Shown: piece after piece, positions 1-10,553 of the stretch
Layout: each line of letters begins with the position of its first letter
How positions within the stretch are numbered: position 1 is the stretch's first letter
From: Aphanomyces cochlioides
Lineage: Eukaryota > Oomycota > Saprolegniomycetes > Saprolegniales > Verrucalvaceae
Assembly (NCBI GenBank): GCA_019828595.1
Contig: JAHQRK010000009.1
Coordinates: 1,054,001-1,118,000, forward strand
Reading direction: 5' to 3'
Length of the DNA: 64,000 nucleotides
Notes under the pieces: generated by a model
What the model saw: the letters and a program-made list of their open reading frames with translations, nothing else
The model's database searches: none
Told to the model about the DNA's origin: nothing
Program-made: the position numbers and the translations under genes

Positions 1-2
1 TT

Positions 3-902
3 TGGAGGCAAAAGTGGCGCCAACTTGGCAACTTGATGCAGTGCGAAGAGGCAGAATACAAGCTCGCTAGAGCACGGCAGCAGCAGCAAGTCGTCGCTAG
101 GAACCATGTGCGGCAGCTGAGGAAGCCTAACAGTACTCATTTCCAAACGCTGGTCAACATGCACGCTCAGAATCACTCGTTGGTGGCCATTAGTCGGCAT
201 CTTCGCATGTCGCCATGTATTGTTGCTCGTGTCTTCTTGGAGCAAGTGGAAAATATTGACAAGACAAAAGTGTACAAACTTCTCCTCTCGACTCTTGAAG
301 AGACCGATGGGACGATGTCTGCCATGGTGAACGACCGGTTGCGGCGAGAACTACGAGAATGTGTTGAACAAGATGTTCATTGCTCGCCACTGTGTGATCG
401 AGTGCGCCGTAGCGAAGGTGACGAATACGAGCATGTGATGGTGCTTCGGCTGACACAAATGGGCATTCCTTTCGAGAACGAATTTATGCTCCGAGAAAGG
501 GGTCTTGCAAAGACACCCGACGCATTGTTGCTAGTCCCGATCCAAGTCAAAGTCAATGACGTATGGCACGTTGTCCAGTGGATTGATTCGAAAGCGATGG
601 CTCATGAAGTCGGCACCGAAAATGAAGTGCAGCATATTGCTCAGGCCCATGCTTACGTCAACCGCTTTGGTCCTGGTATGCTTGTTTACTGGATGGGCTG
701 TGACGATGCTCATATTGTCCCTCAAGACGATATCCTTGTGGTCGACCATCTCCCCACGGACTTTTTGTACCCTGGTCAGGCTACAGAGACAACTACAGAA
801 GTGTCTCCTATCCCAGAAGGCACTACTTTTTCCTTCGAACCCATGCACGTCGAGACTTCTCGAGATGAACAAGGCATTCCTCAATCTATTATCACATTTT
901 AA
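3..902 (+). CDS. CDIN1: CDIN1-like (TPD-motif) nuclease-family protein, 5' partial
   Basis: The reading frame is open from the left edge of the window, so the true start probably lies upstream; the first ATG in the window is at 36. The roughly 290-residue product has a basic, Gln-rich N-terminal helical part and then the hallmark of the CDIN1/C15orf41 family. That hallmark is a conserved Phe-Glu-Asn-Glu stretch followed by LRERGLAKTPDALLLVPI, which contains the TPD motif that names the domain. This is followed by a VVQWIDSKA segment that fits the core of a PD-(D/E)XK nuclease fold. In animals the protein binds codanin-1 and is linked to chromatin assembly in erythroid cells. Its role in a protist is unknown. 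The C-terminal ~40 residues are Thr/Glu/Pro rich and unconserved. Family assignment is from motif recognition; nuclease activity is inferred. Confidence 0.8.
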   Translation, partial: WRQKWRQLGNLMQCEEAEYKLARARQQQQVVARNHVRQLRKPNSTHFQTLVNMHAQNHSLVAISRHLRMSPCIVARVFLEQVENIDKTKVYKLLLSTLEETDGTMSAMVNDRLRRELRECVEQDVHCSPLCDRVRRSEGDEYEHVMVLRLTQMGIPFENEFMLRERGLAKTPDALLLVPIQVKVNDVWHVVQWIDSKAMAHEVGTENEVQHIAQAHAYVNRFGPGMLVYWMGCDDAHIVPQDDILVVDHLPTDFLYPGQATETTTEVSPIPEGTTFSFEPMHVETSRDEQGIPQSIITF

Positions 903-1144
903 TATATCCCAATGCGTCGACGAGAGCCACTTGTCTGTTCTTACTCATTGATCGACATAAATTTCCCTGTGCAATTCCAAGCGCTCTGTGGTGGGTGCGA
1001 AATTGGCTAGCTTGCTTGGGCCAGTCGCAGAAATCTCCAAATCATCGTCAATAGCTTTGCACCGATGGGATCCATTGCGCAGAGCCAAAAGATTGGGACC
1101 CCCTCGGTAATGTCAAAGGCCTTGTGGGTCAAATTGCTTCAAAT

Positions 1145-2213
1145 TTACCACAAGATATCGTCAATTTCCAGAATGTCGAGAGAATCGGCCATGGGGATAA
1201 GCATGTCGAGAGTCACGTCGTTGTTCACATCATTCCGGGTGAGCATCCCTTCTAACGCCTCCTCATTGACCAGTTGTCCACATTTTTCGCGAACTTCACC
1301 AGGAGCTTTCCATTCACAGTAGATTTTGATATTGAAGACAGCATTTCGACGACCCGCTGGGCAACAATGACATCCACAAGAGGCTCTTTTAGCAGCTCAC
1401 GGCATCGCTGACTCATGAGATGTTGAACGAGACTCAAATCAACCTCTTCCCCGTATGCAGTGACGCTGGGAATCATGAGCTCTCCATCATTTAGAGCAGA
1501 GATGACGTCTTCAACAGCGGCAGAGGGACGTTCGAGCCATGATAAAAAGTAGGCAGGACAGGGAAGGTCTTGCATTTTCCATGCATCGACCCAAGGCTGG
1601 ATGGATGTGCCAACGAGGAGCCAAGAGAGTCCTGGGGCGATATTCTGGCCAAGCCATTCGTCGAGAGCACGAAGAAAAGACATTGATACCTCATGCGGCA
1701 ACGTGGTTGACGCTTCACATGTCAGCATGATAGGATTCATAACACTCAGTCGAATGGCTTTGGCGTCCAAGTCGGAGGAAATCTCGTTGAAAAGAACAAA
1801 TCGGTCAAAATGCTGCAATCGTCGCCGTGTGGTAGGATGCTGCTAGTACTCTCGATGAGATCTTCATGAGGTACCTCGACTGCCTTGAAGAGGATAATCA
1901 TTGCATCACCAGAGTCATCATCGCTGTCGGGTCTACTCACATTGGATGTAGTTACAACGACAAAGGAATCGCCGAGAGTCGTCGCGTGAACCCAATGGAG
2001 CAACGACACCCAATCTTGTCTTGTACAACACACAGACAAGGAGCTCGAGGAACGTCTGGCTGTCACTGTGGAAGCATCGATGGAAATAATCCAGGGTGAC
2101 GTCGACAAAGACTGTGGCGGTTTCTCAAGCTGTCGGTCGAGCAAGTCCAAGGCTTCTCGTACGTCGTTTAGCGTCAATCCTATGAACATTTCCGTTGAGA
2201 AGAACGCAAGCAT
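1145..2213 (-). pseudogene. Unrecognised gene, interrupted by frame changes
   Basis: Three consecutive open stretches on the minus strand read like one protein: 2213-1746, about 1845-1252, and a third frame ending at a TAA at 1145-1147. The first contains a plausible GLTLNDVREALDLL start and a hydrophobic DSFVVVTTS segment; the second contains HFDRFVLFNEISSDLDAK and a long helical part; the third ends in an acidic SLDILEIDDILW. Moving from the first to the second frame would need either a frameshift or a 32-nt intron (GTACCT...ACTAG), shorter than any convincing intron in this window. The second to third change, near 1290, has no acceptable splice sites that I can see. I do not recognise the family. 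It could be a decayed gene, a gene with base-calling errors, or the downstream part of the adjoining HAD gene, since the first stretch is in the same frame. Confidence 0.4.
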
Positions 2214-2633
2214 CGATCAACCTCGATCGGGAGCGACGTGGACGAAATGACCAGGCTCCAACTGTGCTGTTAGATCCAAATCGTCGAGAATTATCCAGGC
2301 TAATCGATACCTTGATTGCAGTCGTTCGACGGAAATCAAGATTTCAGCAACACGACACGCATCGGCACTTTTCATGCCTGATGTAGCTTTTTCAGTTGTG
2401 CCAAGAATACGATGATGCGGAATTCCAGCCATGTCGATGGCCAGGAATAAAGTTCGCAAGAGATGGGAATGGAAGCGCCACGTCGTTGACAACACAATCT
2501 TGGCTTGGGATTCCTCAATCAAACGACTCAATCGCCGAACAAGGATTGCATCGAGCTACACGTGGCCCTTCACTGTATTGAGCACTCCATCCACATCGAC
2601 AAACACAACACGCAAGACTGGCTTGACATCCAT
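2214..2633 (-). pseudogene. HAD-superfamily (Swiss-army-knife RNA-repair type) protein with in-frame stop
   Basis: From an ATG at 2633 the frame gives VVFVDVDGVLN, the DxDG nucleophile motif of HAD hydrolases. After 25 codons it meets an in-frame TAG (2556-2558) and then continues uninterrupted in the same frame. The continuation contains AKIVLSTTWR (the S/T motif II), a conserved R-x6-A helix, AWIILDDLDL (the acidic motif IV) and HFVHVAPDRG. That order is typical of the small HAD domains related to Swiss-army-knife RNA-repair proteins. The frame then ends at TGA (2214-2216), after which the same frame is again open. All HAD motifs are present, so only the TAG spoils the gene. It may be a nonsense mutation in a young pseudogene, a sequencing error or stop-codon readthrough. 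The 18-nt GT..AG segment around the stop is too short to be an intron. Confidence 0.6.
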
Positions 2634-3492
2634 TGGATATGTGGTCGCACGGCGAAATGGTAGCAAAATGTCGTGAGGAATGCCTTATCGAAGTTTGTTG
2701 TGAACTTGGACTCGGAAGCACTCCAGTCCCCTTCGACGCCGAGTAATTGACTACTCTGGAAACGAAGTCAAAGCTCCATGGATGATCCTCCAGCACCTAT
2801 CCGGAGAGTTGTCCTGTCAATGAATGGTCATTGACACTTTTGTTCGTCGATCTCGAAGCGTCTCAATGAACAGCTTTGCACAAACAAGGCAAAGACTACA
2901 GCTCTACAACTGCATCGTTCGCATGCTGTTTCGACTGTCAAACGACGCCTTGACAATGTCACCACGGCATTTCAAACAAACCTTCATGTAGGACGATTTT
3001 ATCGCTCTGGAGATCAAACAAGCGTGGGTCTCTTGCTTCTCAAATAGAGATTCGTTTCCTCCTTGGACCCTTTGTGGTGATCGCTGCCGTCCATGGAAGT
3101 TTCGCGGCCTTTGTCTAGCGCAAGGGTGGATGTGGTTCATGGAAGAGGAAGGAAGTTCGAAGTTTTGCCATCACCCTCTGCATACAAATTCCAAGATATT
3201 TTTAAAACATGGCAAAAAATGAAGCAAGACGATCATTTTTGTCTACATTCCATTTTATTTTATAGCATACAAAAAACAAGTTGGATTTGAATATTTGAAT
3301 AAAAATATGTTGCGCGTTTGGATTCCAGCATCTATGAGGATATTTCTATTCAATTTTCATACAAATTTCAAGATATAATTTAAAATATTACACTACGGAA
3401 CATGTTCGAAATTCCAAAAGAGAGGAGGTTGGAAGGATCGTCCTCCCACACACTTGGCTATTTGACCAGAAGGGACAGCACCGCCGATCATC
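2634..3492. other. Intergenic, no supportable gene
   Basis: The stretch holds only short ORFs (under 90 codons) on both strands, with no recognisable motif. The right half, about 3190-3410, is clearly AT-rich with several A/T runs, as expected for the promoter and 5' UTR of the gene that starts at 3493. Confidence 0.5.
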
Positions 3493-5076
3493 ATGTGGAT
3501 GCAGCAAAGCATGGAAGGTGGAGGACACAACCAGCCGCCGCGATACAATAACTATGGAGGCGGTGGATTCCAAGGAGGGCAACGAGGCTCGAACGACGAA
3601 GATTGGAAGAGCAAACTCGTCAGCAATGGACAATGGCTTGGTGAAAAAGTCATGGCGCTTGCGACACGATCCCATAATACGATCCCAGACAACCAACGCG
3701 CCGTGAACGATGGACGCGCGAATTGGATGGCGGAAATCCGCAACAACACTGGCCCGTCCAACAATTCACACTTCTCAAGCGGATCAGGATACAATGGGGG
3801 AGGATATCAAAATGATTTTGCTACCGAACGGCCGAGCCATTACTCAGACACTGCCTACCGTCCATCCAGCTACTCAGACTCGGCGTACAAGTCCCAACCA
3901 ATGACGTCGTACAAGCCCTCCAAATCGAAGAACAACAATAAAAAACACAAAAAGAAATCCAAACACGATTCAACCTCCGACGAATCGGAGGAAGACAGTG
4001 AGGAATCGGAATCTTCCGAAGAAAGCGATCCGAAGCCCAAGAAATCAACCAAAGTTCGAACGAAGGCTAAAGGCGCCAAGCCTGAAGTGATTGCATCTGA
4101 CGACAGCGAAGAAGAAGCACCAGTCAAGTCGAAGAAGGCCTTGAAAAAGGGTAAGAAGTCTAAGAAGGAGCTGTCGGAAAGTGAAGACGACGCATCAACA
4201 GAGTCTGCCCCAGAAGATAAGAAGAAAACGAAGGCGAAATCGAAGAAGAGTAACTACACATACTCTTTCGACCCCAAGAGTATTCCAGTCGCTCCTGAGG
4301 AGACCGACAAGAAAGGCAAGAAGAAAGCCACGAAAAAGTCGGACAAAGCGGAAAAGTCGTCAAAGTCTACACCCGATGCGGCTGTTGACTTGCTTGGAGT
4401 TGAATCCCTCACGATTTCCTCTGCTCCCGTCGTCCAAGCTCCTGCTCCACCTCTTTCCACCATCGATCGTACGTTGCTATCATGTTTGCTATCATACTGA
4501 CTACGATATTCTTTAGAACTTGCTGGCTTGTCGTTTGACCCAATGGACTCGGTACAGCCTCAGCAATCGTATCAAATGCACCAGAATTTCCATCCTCAAA
4601 TGCAACAACCTCTGCAACCTGCTCAACGCGAACAACATCAAGCGCCTGCTGCGCCTACACAGCAACAAGGTCTGCCTAATGGATTTGATGTCCCTGGAAG
4701 CAATTTGGTCGATCTTCGTTTATCGTCCGAAGTCGCCGCCGCCAAAGCCGCTACACCGACTGACACACGATCGCTCGATCAATTGAAGGCTTCAACGCCA
4801 CAGCAACCACCACAACCATCGATGCCATTGCCGCCTATGATGCCGACTCCACAGATGCCGATGATGATGCAGCCCCAAATGCATATGATGCCAAATCCTC
4901 AAATGATGATGATGCAGCAGCAGCAACAACAGCTCATGCTCGGGCAATTCGCCATGCAACAGCCACAAGTGATGGTTCCACACGGAATCGCAGCACCATA
5001 CGCAGGTTATCCGACGCCACAGCAGCGCCAGCAGATGATGATGCAGTCGCAGGCAGCACCAGGCTCGATTTTGTGA
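3493..5076 (+). CDS. Low-complexity hydrophilic protein (Gly/Asn, Lys/Ser/Glu and Gln/Met-rich), one intron
   Basis: Two exons, 3493-4468 and 4517-5076, joined across a 48-nt intron (GTACGT...TTTAG) that keeps frame from TIDQ into LAGLSFDPMD. The product is 511 residues. The order is a Gly/Asn-rich start, a short conserved-looking block (DEDWKSKLVSNGQWLGEKVM, residues ~36-55), a long Lys/Ser/Asp/Glu block (~145-300) with SDESEEDSEESE-type acidic clusters suitable for CK2 phosphorylation, a DLLG motif near residue 307, and a Gln/Met/Pro-rich tail. DLLG motifs bind clathrin/AP ears in endocytic adaptors such as epsins, and the tail composition fits an intrinsically disordered scaffold. However, no ENTH, ANTH or other folded domain is visible here, so an adaptor role is speculative. 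A missed upstream exon could encode a domain. Its stop lies 12 nt from the stop of the convergent kinase gene. Confidence 0.7.
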
Positions 5077-5088
5077 CTTTTTTATACA

Positions 5089-7154
5089 TTAGTGAATGGG
5101 TTCTAAAGTGGCGTCGCTATGTTTGTCCACACTGGCTTTTCGCCGGGATTTGATTGTTGCTGATCGATCTTCCATGGGATGCACGGGCGGCACGCGGCGG
5201 CTCTTGTCTTTGCTTTCCTTTGGCGTCAACGACGGGTCTTTGCCGGAATGGGACCCGCGTTTCCCATTAGTAGGCGACAAGGCTGGCGCATGTTTGTCGA
5301 CGTGTTTGTCTGAGCCAGTCTTTGGCATCATCGTACCGGCAGTGTTGATGGGAGGAATGGTGAAGCCAGCGGGGGCGGTCAACGTACTCAGCGGCGTGCG
5401 TGGGCTCTTGTGCTTTTGAATATCGTGGCGCACGCTCCGCTTCGTGTTTGGATTACTATGGGAATGCGAGACGGCGCTCGATGGGGGAGATTGGGGGGCA
5501 ACATGGTTCAACGGGGGGACTAACGGGGCGGCACTGACTGATCCTCCTTTGGCTTTGTCTTCGTCGGCAGAGGCAACCTCCTCGTCTTTCTTCAGTGTAA
5601 ATGACTCACAGTCATCGACAAGGTCGTCATCGCCGTCTCTCATGGGCGACGCTGTCATGGAATCCAATCCGACGGATCCAGCCATGCCGCGAATCCATGG
5701 ATGGCTGAAAATCTCTGGAATGGTTGCTCGCTCGATTGGATCCAGCTTGAGCATCTTGTTGATCAAATCTACGACAAAGACAGTCGGCGACGAAGGAGGA
5801 AGATGTAAAACCTGTTACGTCTGGGCTCAAGTGCTCGTCGATCTTGTACTGAGCGCGCATGATTCGATTCCGAATGACGTTTTCCCGCGGTCGATTCTTC
5901 CCCTTCAAGTCCGATCCCTCAAAGGGCAAACGACCACACAGAATGGCAAACAAAATCACGCCCAAACTCCACACATCGAGAGGAGGACCGGCATTTGACG
6001 TGCCTCGAAAGACTTCAGGGGGAAGGTATGAAATGGAACCACATGTGGTTTTAGCCATGGCGCCTGCAGGAAGTCAGTCGATGAGGAATGCTTGGGAGAA
6101 GAGAGTACCAGGGCGATAGAAATCGCTGAGACCAAAGTCGGCAATCTTGACACTGTTGAGATCGTTTTTGCTAGAGCCATGCGAGTGAGACGAAGGGAGA
6201 AGAGGACGCTGTACTTCTGGAGCAGGATGTTTTCAAGTTTGAGATCGCGGTGACAAATGTGTTGGTTGTGCGCATACCCAACGCCGGCGAGAATTTGCGA
6301 AAAGACGAGCGCACCATCTTCTTCCGATAGTCCTCCAGGCGGTAGATGGACCAAATGGTGGAATAGATCGCCTCTAGAGTCACATGATGGCTTAGCTTCA
6401 ATGGTTCAACAAGGCTGTGTACCCTTCGAGCAGCTCAAAGACCAAGACAACATGGTTGGGCTCATTGAACACGCGAATCAATTTGATAATGCTGGGATGG
6501 TTCAGTGCCTAGAACGACCACGACGTGATGAATAGTCCAAGACGACGGCAAGGCTGCGTACTGTGAGGCATTGAATCTCTGTAGTTGTGCGTTCAACGTC
6601 GCCAAGCGAGCCCATTTCACTCTTGAGAATGAACTTGAGCGCGACTTTTTCGTTCGTCAATTGATGCACTCCCAGTCGCACTTCGCCAAAGCCGCCACGC
6701 CCCAAGAGCGTCGTCACGCGATAGCCTCCGACAACACCGCCAGCTCCAATATCCTCTGCCTCTTTGTCGTCATGGCCGGGGATTTTAAACGGTGCTCCTG
6801 TTGAGAAGAAGAGCATGTCGCCTTCCTCAATGCACATGAGGTCGTCGATTTCCACGCCTACAACAGCATGGACTGTGAGGTTGACGTTGCGAGATGGGAG
6901 GTTCACCGTCTGAATTGAACACTCGCGACGCCATGGGCACCATTTCGAGTCGCTGGGAACACGAGCAGAGGAAATCATCCCACGACCAATGCATCTGCAC
7001 AAAGAGAGCTACAGAAGCCGTCACATCATCACGAAGGTCGGTCCATAACGAACATACTCTTTGGGTTTTCAAAGCAGCCATTCCGGTACGCTTTGATCGG
7101 ACGCCCTTGAACTTCATGCTCGTTGAAGTCATCCAAGTCTCCGAAATCCGCCAT
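5089..7154 (-). CDS. Doublecortin-domain Ser/Thr protein kinase (DCLK/CAMK-like), 8 exons
   Basis: Eight exons join in frame: 7154-7058, 7008-6907, 6857-6562, 6508-6423, 6373-6215, 6170-6109, 6063-5812, 5768-5089. The seven introns are 43-53 nt, all GT-AG, and the product is 577 residues. Residues ~18-91 resemble a doublecortin ubiquitin-like fold (IKAYRNG at the start, RVFNSDGVEIDDL and GDMLFFSTGAPFK at the end). The kinase domain runs from ~112 to ~380, with Gly loop GRGGFGEV (119-126), catalytic Lys 141, HRDLKLEN (Asp237), DFG (258-260), a PPE in place of APE, and DVWSLGVILFAILCG. The Asn-free, Ser/Lys/Pro-rich C-terminal ~190 residues look disordered. Doublecortin domains bind microtubules, so a microtubule-linked CAMK-type kinase is likely. 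The doublecortin call rests on motif pattern and exon continuity; the kinase call is secure. Confidence 0.87.
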
Positions 7155-7361
7155 TGCGTTGCGTGTATTGCCTCACGTGGCTAGTTCCAAGACGCCAGAG
7201 ATCGGTGTTGCTCGTTGCGTGGATGGACGCGTCGCCTTAAAATAGAATAAGCGCTGCTAACCGATGCTCAAGGGTCACGGCCGGGCTATTCTTAGACAAG
7301 CTGACGTGGTGTAGCATAGATGTGTGTATTACAGCGCTCACTCTATTCTCTCCCTTGGTTG

Positions 7362-10300
7362 TTACTCAATCAACACTGAGTTGCGGCGCTCGACGTTGCG
7401 TTTGAATGCATTGACAACGCGAATTTGCGTCTGGACACGCTTGACGCCACGCAAGAACAATTCCTGGCCGCGGGTTGACGGCGGCTCCGCGTCAACGGCC
7501 AACGATGGAGGCACGGGGATCAAGCGAAGGACAAGGCCAAGCGGCAACGACAAGGCGCCCAAGCCAATGCAGATGAGCCACTGGGTTTGGTTGAGTGGAT
7601 GGCAGCCAAACGCCACCGAGCCAAATTGGACGATCAAAACTTGCATCACGACTTGGAAAACCGAAATGCCAACGTACAAAGTGTTGGAGAAGATGCCGTC
7701 AAAGACATTGATCTCGTCGTGGATACGGCGCGAGTTGATTTCGTTGAAGACTTGCAAGAAGACAAAAGTGTTGAAGATCATCGTGAAGTGGACTGTCGGA
7801 TCGTTGTTCGGACGGTCATACTTGCGACCAGACGGAATGCCGAGGATCTTGTCACCCGCAAAGGCCATCGTGAGCAAAATCGTCAGTTGGAAGATGCCTT
7901 GGCCAAGGATATGCTTGGTCATGCGCTCCGAGATCAACGGCTTGGTGCGTGGGTATGGCTTGCGCTCGAGCAAAGCTTGCGTGGGCGAGTCTGTGGCCAA
8001 CGCCAGCGACGCAAACGTGTCCATGATCAAGTTGACCCAGAGCAATTGAATGGCTGTCAAGGGAGATTCTTCCAAGAAGACGGCACCAACAATGGCGATC
8101 GTAATGGCGACCAAGTTGACCGTCAATTGGAATTGCAAAAACTTGGAAATCGAGTCATACACGTTGCGGCCCCACTTGACGGCGTTCACAATCGACTTGA
8201 AATTGTCGTCCATCAAGATAATGTCCGACGCGTCCTTGGCCACAGCAGTGCCGCAAATACCCATGGCAAAACCAACGTCGGCCTTCTTCAAAGCAGGAGC
8301 ATCGTTGGTACCATCGCCAGTGACAGCGACGACTTGTGGGCCGTAGGTGCTCAAGTTGGACGAAATCAATCCAGACACAAGCGTGTGCTTGTCCTTAGGA
8401 CTTGAACGAGCCAAGACTCGGAGTTTTGGCCAAATCTTATCGAATTCATCTTGCAAAAAGTTGCCTTGTTCGTCGTAGACACGCTTGCGGAATGCCGCGC
8501 CTTCCATCACGAGCGACTTGTCACCAGGAACAAGGATGCCGCACTTCATAGCGATCGACTTGGCAGTAGCAATGTTGTCGCCAGTCACCATGCGGACGAC
8601 AATACCAGCATAGTTGCATTGGCGAATCGCGCCAGGAACCTCCTCACGGACGGGGTCTTCAATGCCAACCACGGCGACGCACGTCAAATCTTTCTCAATG
8701 TCTTCGTCCGACCATTGCGACGCATCCTTGATTTCATCGACAGTCGCCTCGACGTCACGGTAAGCCAAACACAAAGTGCGGTAGGCTTGGGCGGCATACT
8801 TTTCAATCACAGTCGTGTTGACGGTCTTCTTGCGGGCATCATCAAAAGTTGTGACCGAGCCGTCCAAGTTTTGCACAGACGTGCACAAACCCATGACGAT
8901 TTCACTGGCGCCTTTGGTGTAAATGCGAAACTTGTTTTCGCCCAAGGGAATGACAACAGACATGCGCTTCTTGGCGCTGCTAAATGTAATCATACGAGTG
9001 ATTTCGGTTTCCTTTCGGACGTCAGCATATTGGACACCCAAATCGGCGGCGAATTGGAGCAAGGCGCATTCAGTCTTGTTACCAGTGTGCTCGGGCTTGG
9101 CACCGACTTGCTTGGGCGGAAGAATTTCTGCCGTCGAGTTGATGCAAATACCAGTGCAAAGAACATCCTTGGTGACGCCACTGGCGCGAAGGCGCAGTGA
9201 CTGCGCGTTATCAAATTCTTCGTTGCCCAAGTAACACTCCATGACAGTCATGCGGTTCGTCGTGAGCGTGCCAGTCTTGTCAGAACAAATGGTCGTGGCA
9301 CTTCCCATGGTTTCACAAGCACCCAAGTGACGGACCAAGTTGTTGTCCTTGAGCATCTTCTTAACGGAGAACGCGAGGGCAATGGTGACGGCAAGTGGCA
9401 AACCTTCAGGAATGGCAACGACCAAGACTGTCACACCGAGGATGAAGTGGCTCAAGTAGTATTCCAAGTATTCGTTGCTCCATGGCTCCTTGTCGATCCA
9501 AAACTTGACGACAGAGAAGCGAACAACCATCGCCAAGAAGACAAATACCGCAGTGTACATGCCGAGCGAGCCGATCAACATAGTAAGGCGATCCAATTTG
9601 CCTTGCAAGGGGGAGACGACTTCAACATCTTCAGCTTCTTCAGGTTGAGTAGCAGGCTTTGCAAGCAACGGGGTTGACTCAGTGACGGAATTATTCACAG
9701 CCGGTACCTTTTCTTCATGCTTGACTGCCTTGCCAGCGATCAATTGTGTGATTTGACCCGCTTGCGAATGCTCTCCCACAGCCACAACGAGCATCTTGCC
9801 GACGCCTTCCATGACTTTTGTACCCGAGAGCAAAAATGGGGCTTCTTTGCGATCCTTCTTCAAGAGAATTGACTCACCAGTCATTGCACTCTCATCAAGC
9901 TTCAAGTCGCTTTCGTCAAACACAATGCCGTCGGCGGGAATAATATCCCCGAGATCAACGCGAACAATATCCCCCACGACTAAGCTGAATTTGCTTACTT
10001 CAGCGGGGACACCGTTGCGAATAACTTTGATTTTCTCGTCTTCCTTGACGGCATTCAAGGCGCGAAATTGTTGTTCCTTTTGGTAGTCGTTGATAGCCGT
10101 GACAAACGTGACAATGAACACGGCAAACAAAATGGACGCTCCTTCAATCCACGTCGTTTCAGTATCACTTTCAGCCGATTTGCTGGACGACGATTTTGGT
10201 AGTGGAATAAAGCCAAGGACGAGCGATATTGTCCCAGCAGCAGTCAATACAAGGATTGTCAAATCCTACATGATCGCATGAGATCTACAATCAACACAAA

Positions 10301-10553
10301 GACGCCTTACATTGAATGCTTGCCACATAAGCTCGAGAATCGTGAGAGGTTTCTCGGCTTCAATGAAATTCTTGCCATACGTTGCTTCGCGCTGTGCAAG
10401 ATCGGCGGAATTGTTCGAATCCAAGCCTTGCTCCAGCGACACATTCAAGCGAGCTGCGACGCCTTCAATGCCTCCATAGTCGGCGAGCGCTTGTGCAGCA
10501 TGTTCCTTCTTCGATTCGACGAGCTGACTGAGCTCTTTCGTTGATAGCGACAT
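7362..10553 (-). CDS. PMCA-type Ca2+-transporting P-type ATPase, copy 1 (intron-containing)
   Basis: Exon 1 is 10553-10311 and exon 2 is 10265-7362, split by a 45-nt intron (GTAAGG...GTAG) after residue 81; the product is 1048 residues. P-type ATPase landmarks are complete: TGES actuator motif, PEGLP in M4, phosphorylation site DKTGTLTTNRM with Asp410, and hinge TGDGTNDAP. About ten hydrophobic segments are present. The C-terminus contains RGQELFLRGVKRVQTQIRVV, closely like the calmodulin-binding helix of animal PMCAs, placing it in the P2B group. It should export Ca2+ from the cytosol at the plasma membrane or a vacuole, activated by calmodulin. This is the most divergent copy at DNA level and has not taken part in the recent homogenisation of the other five. 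The start is the first ATG followed by the N-terminal block conserved in all copies. Confidence 0.93.

Noticed and set aside
2541..2575. An 18-nt GT...AG segment that would remove the HAD-gene stop codon
   Set aside because: Less than half the length of any supported intron here and too short for splicing.
7587..9200. Long plus-strand ORFs (272 and 249 codons) opposite PMCA copy 1
   Set aside because: Same kind of antisense shadow, without recognisable protein features.
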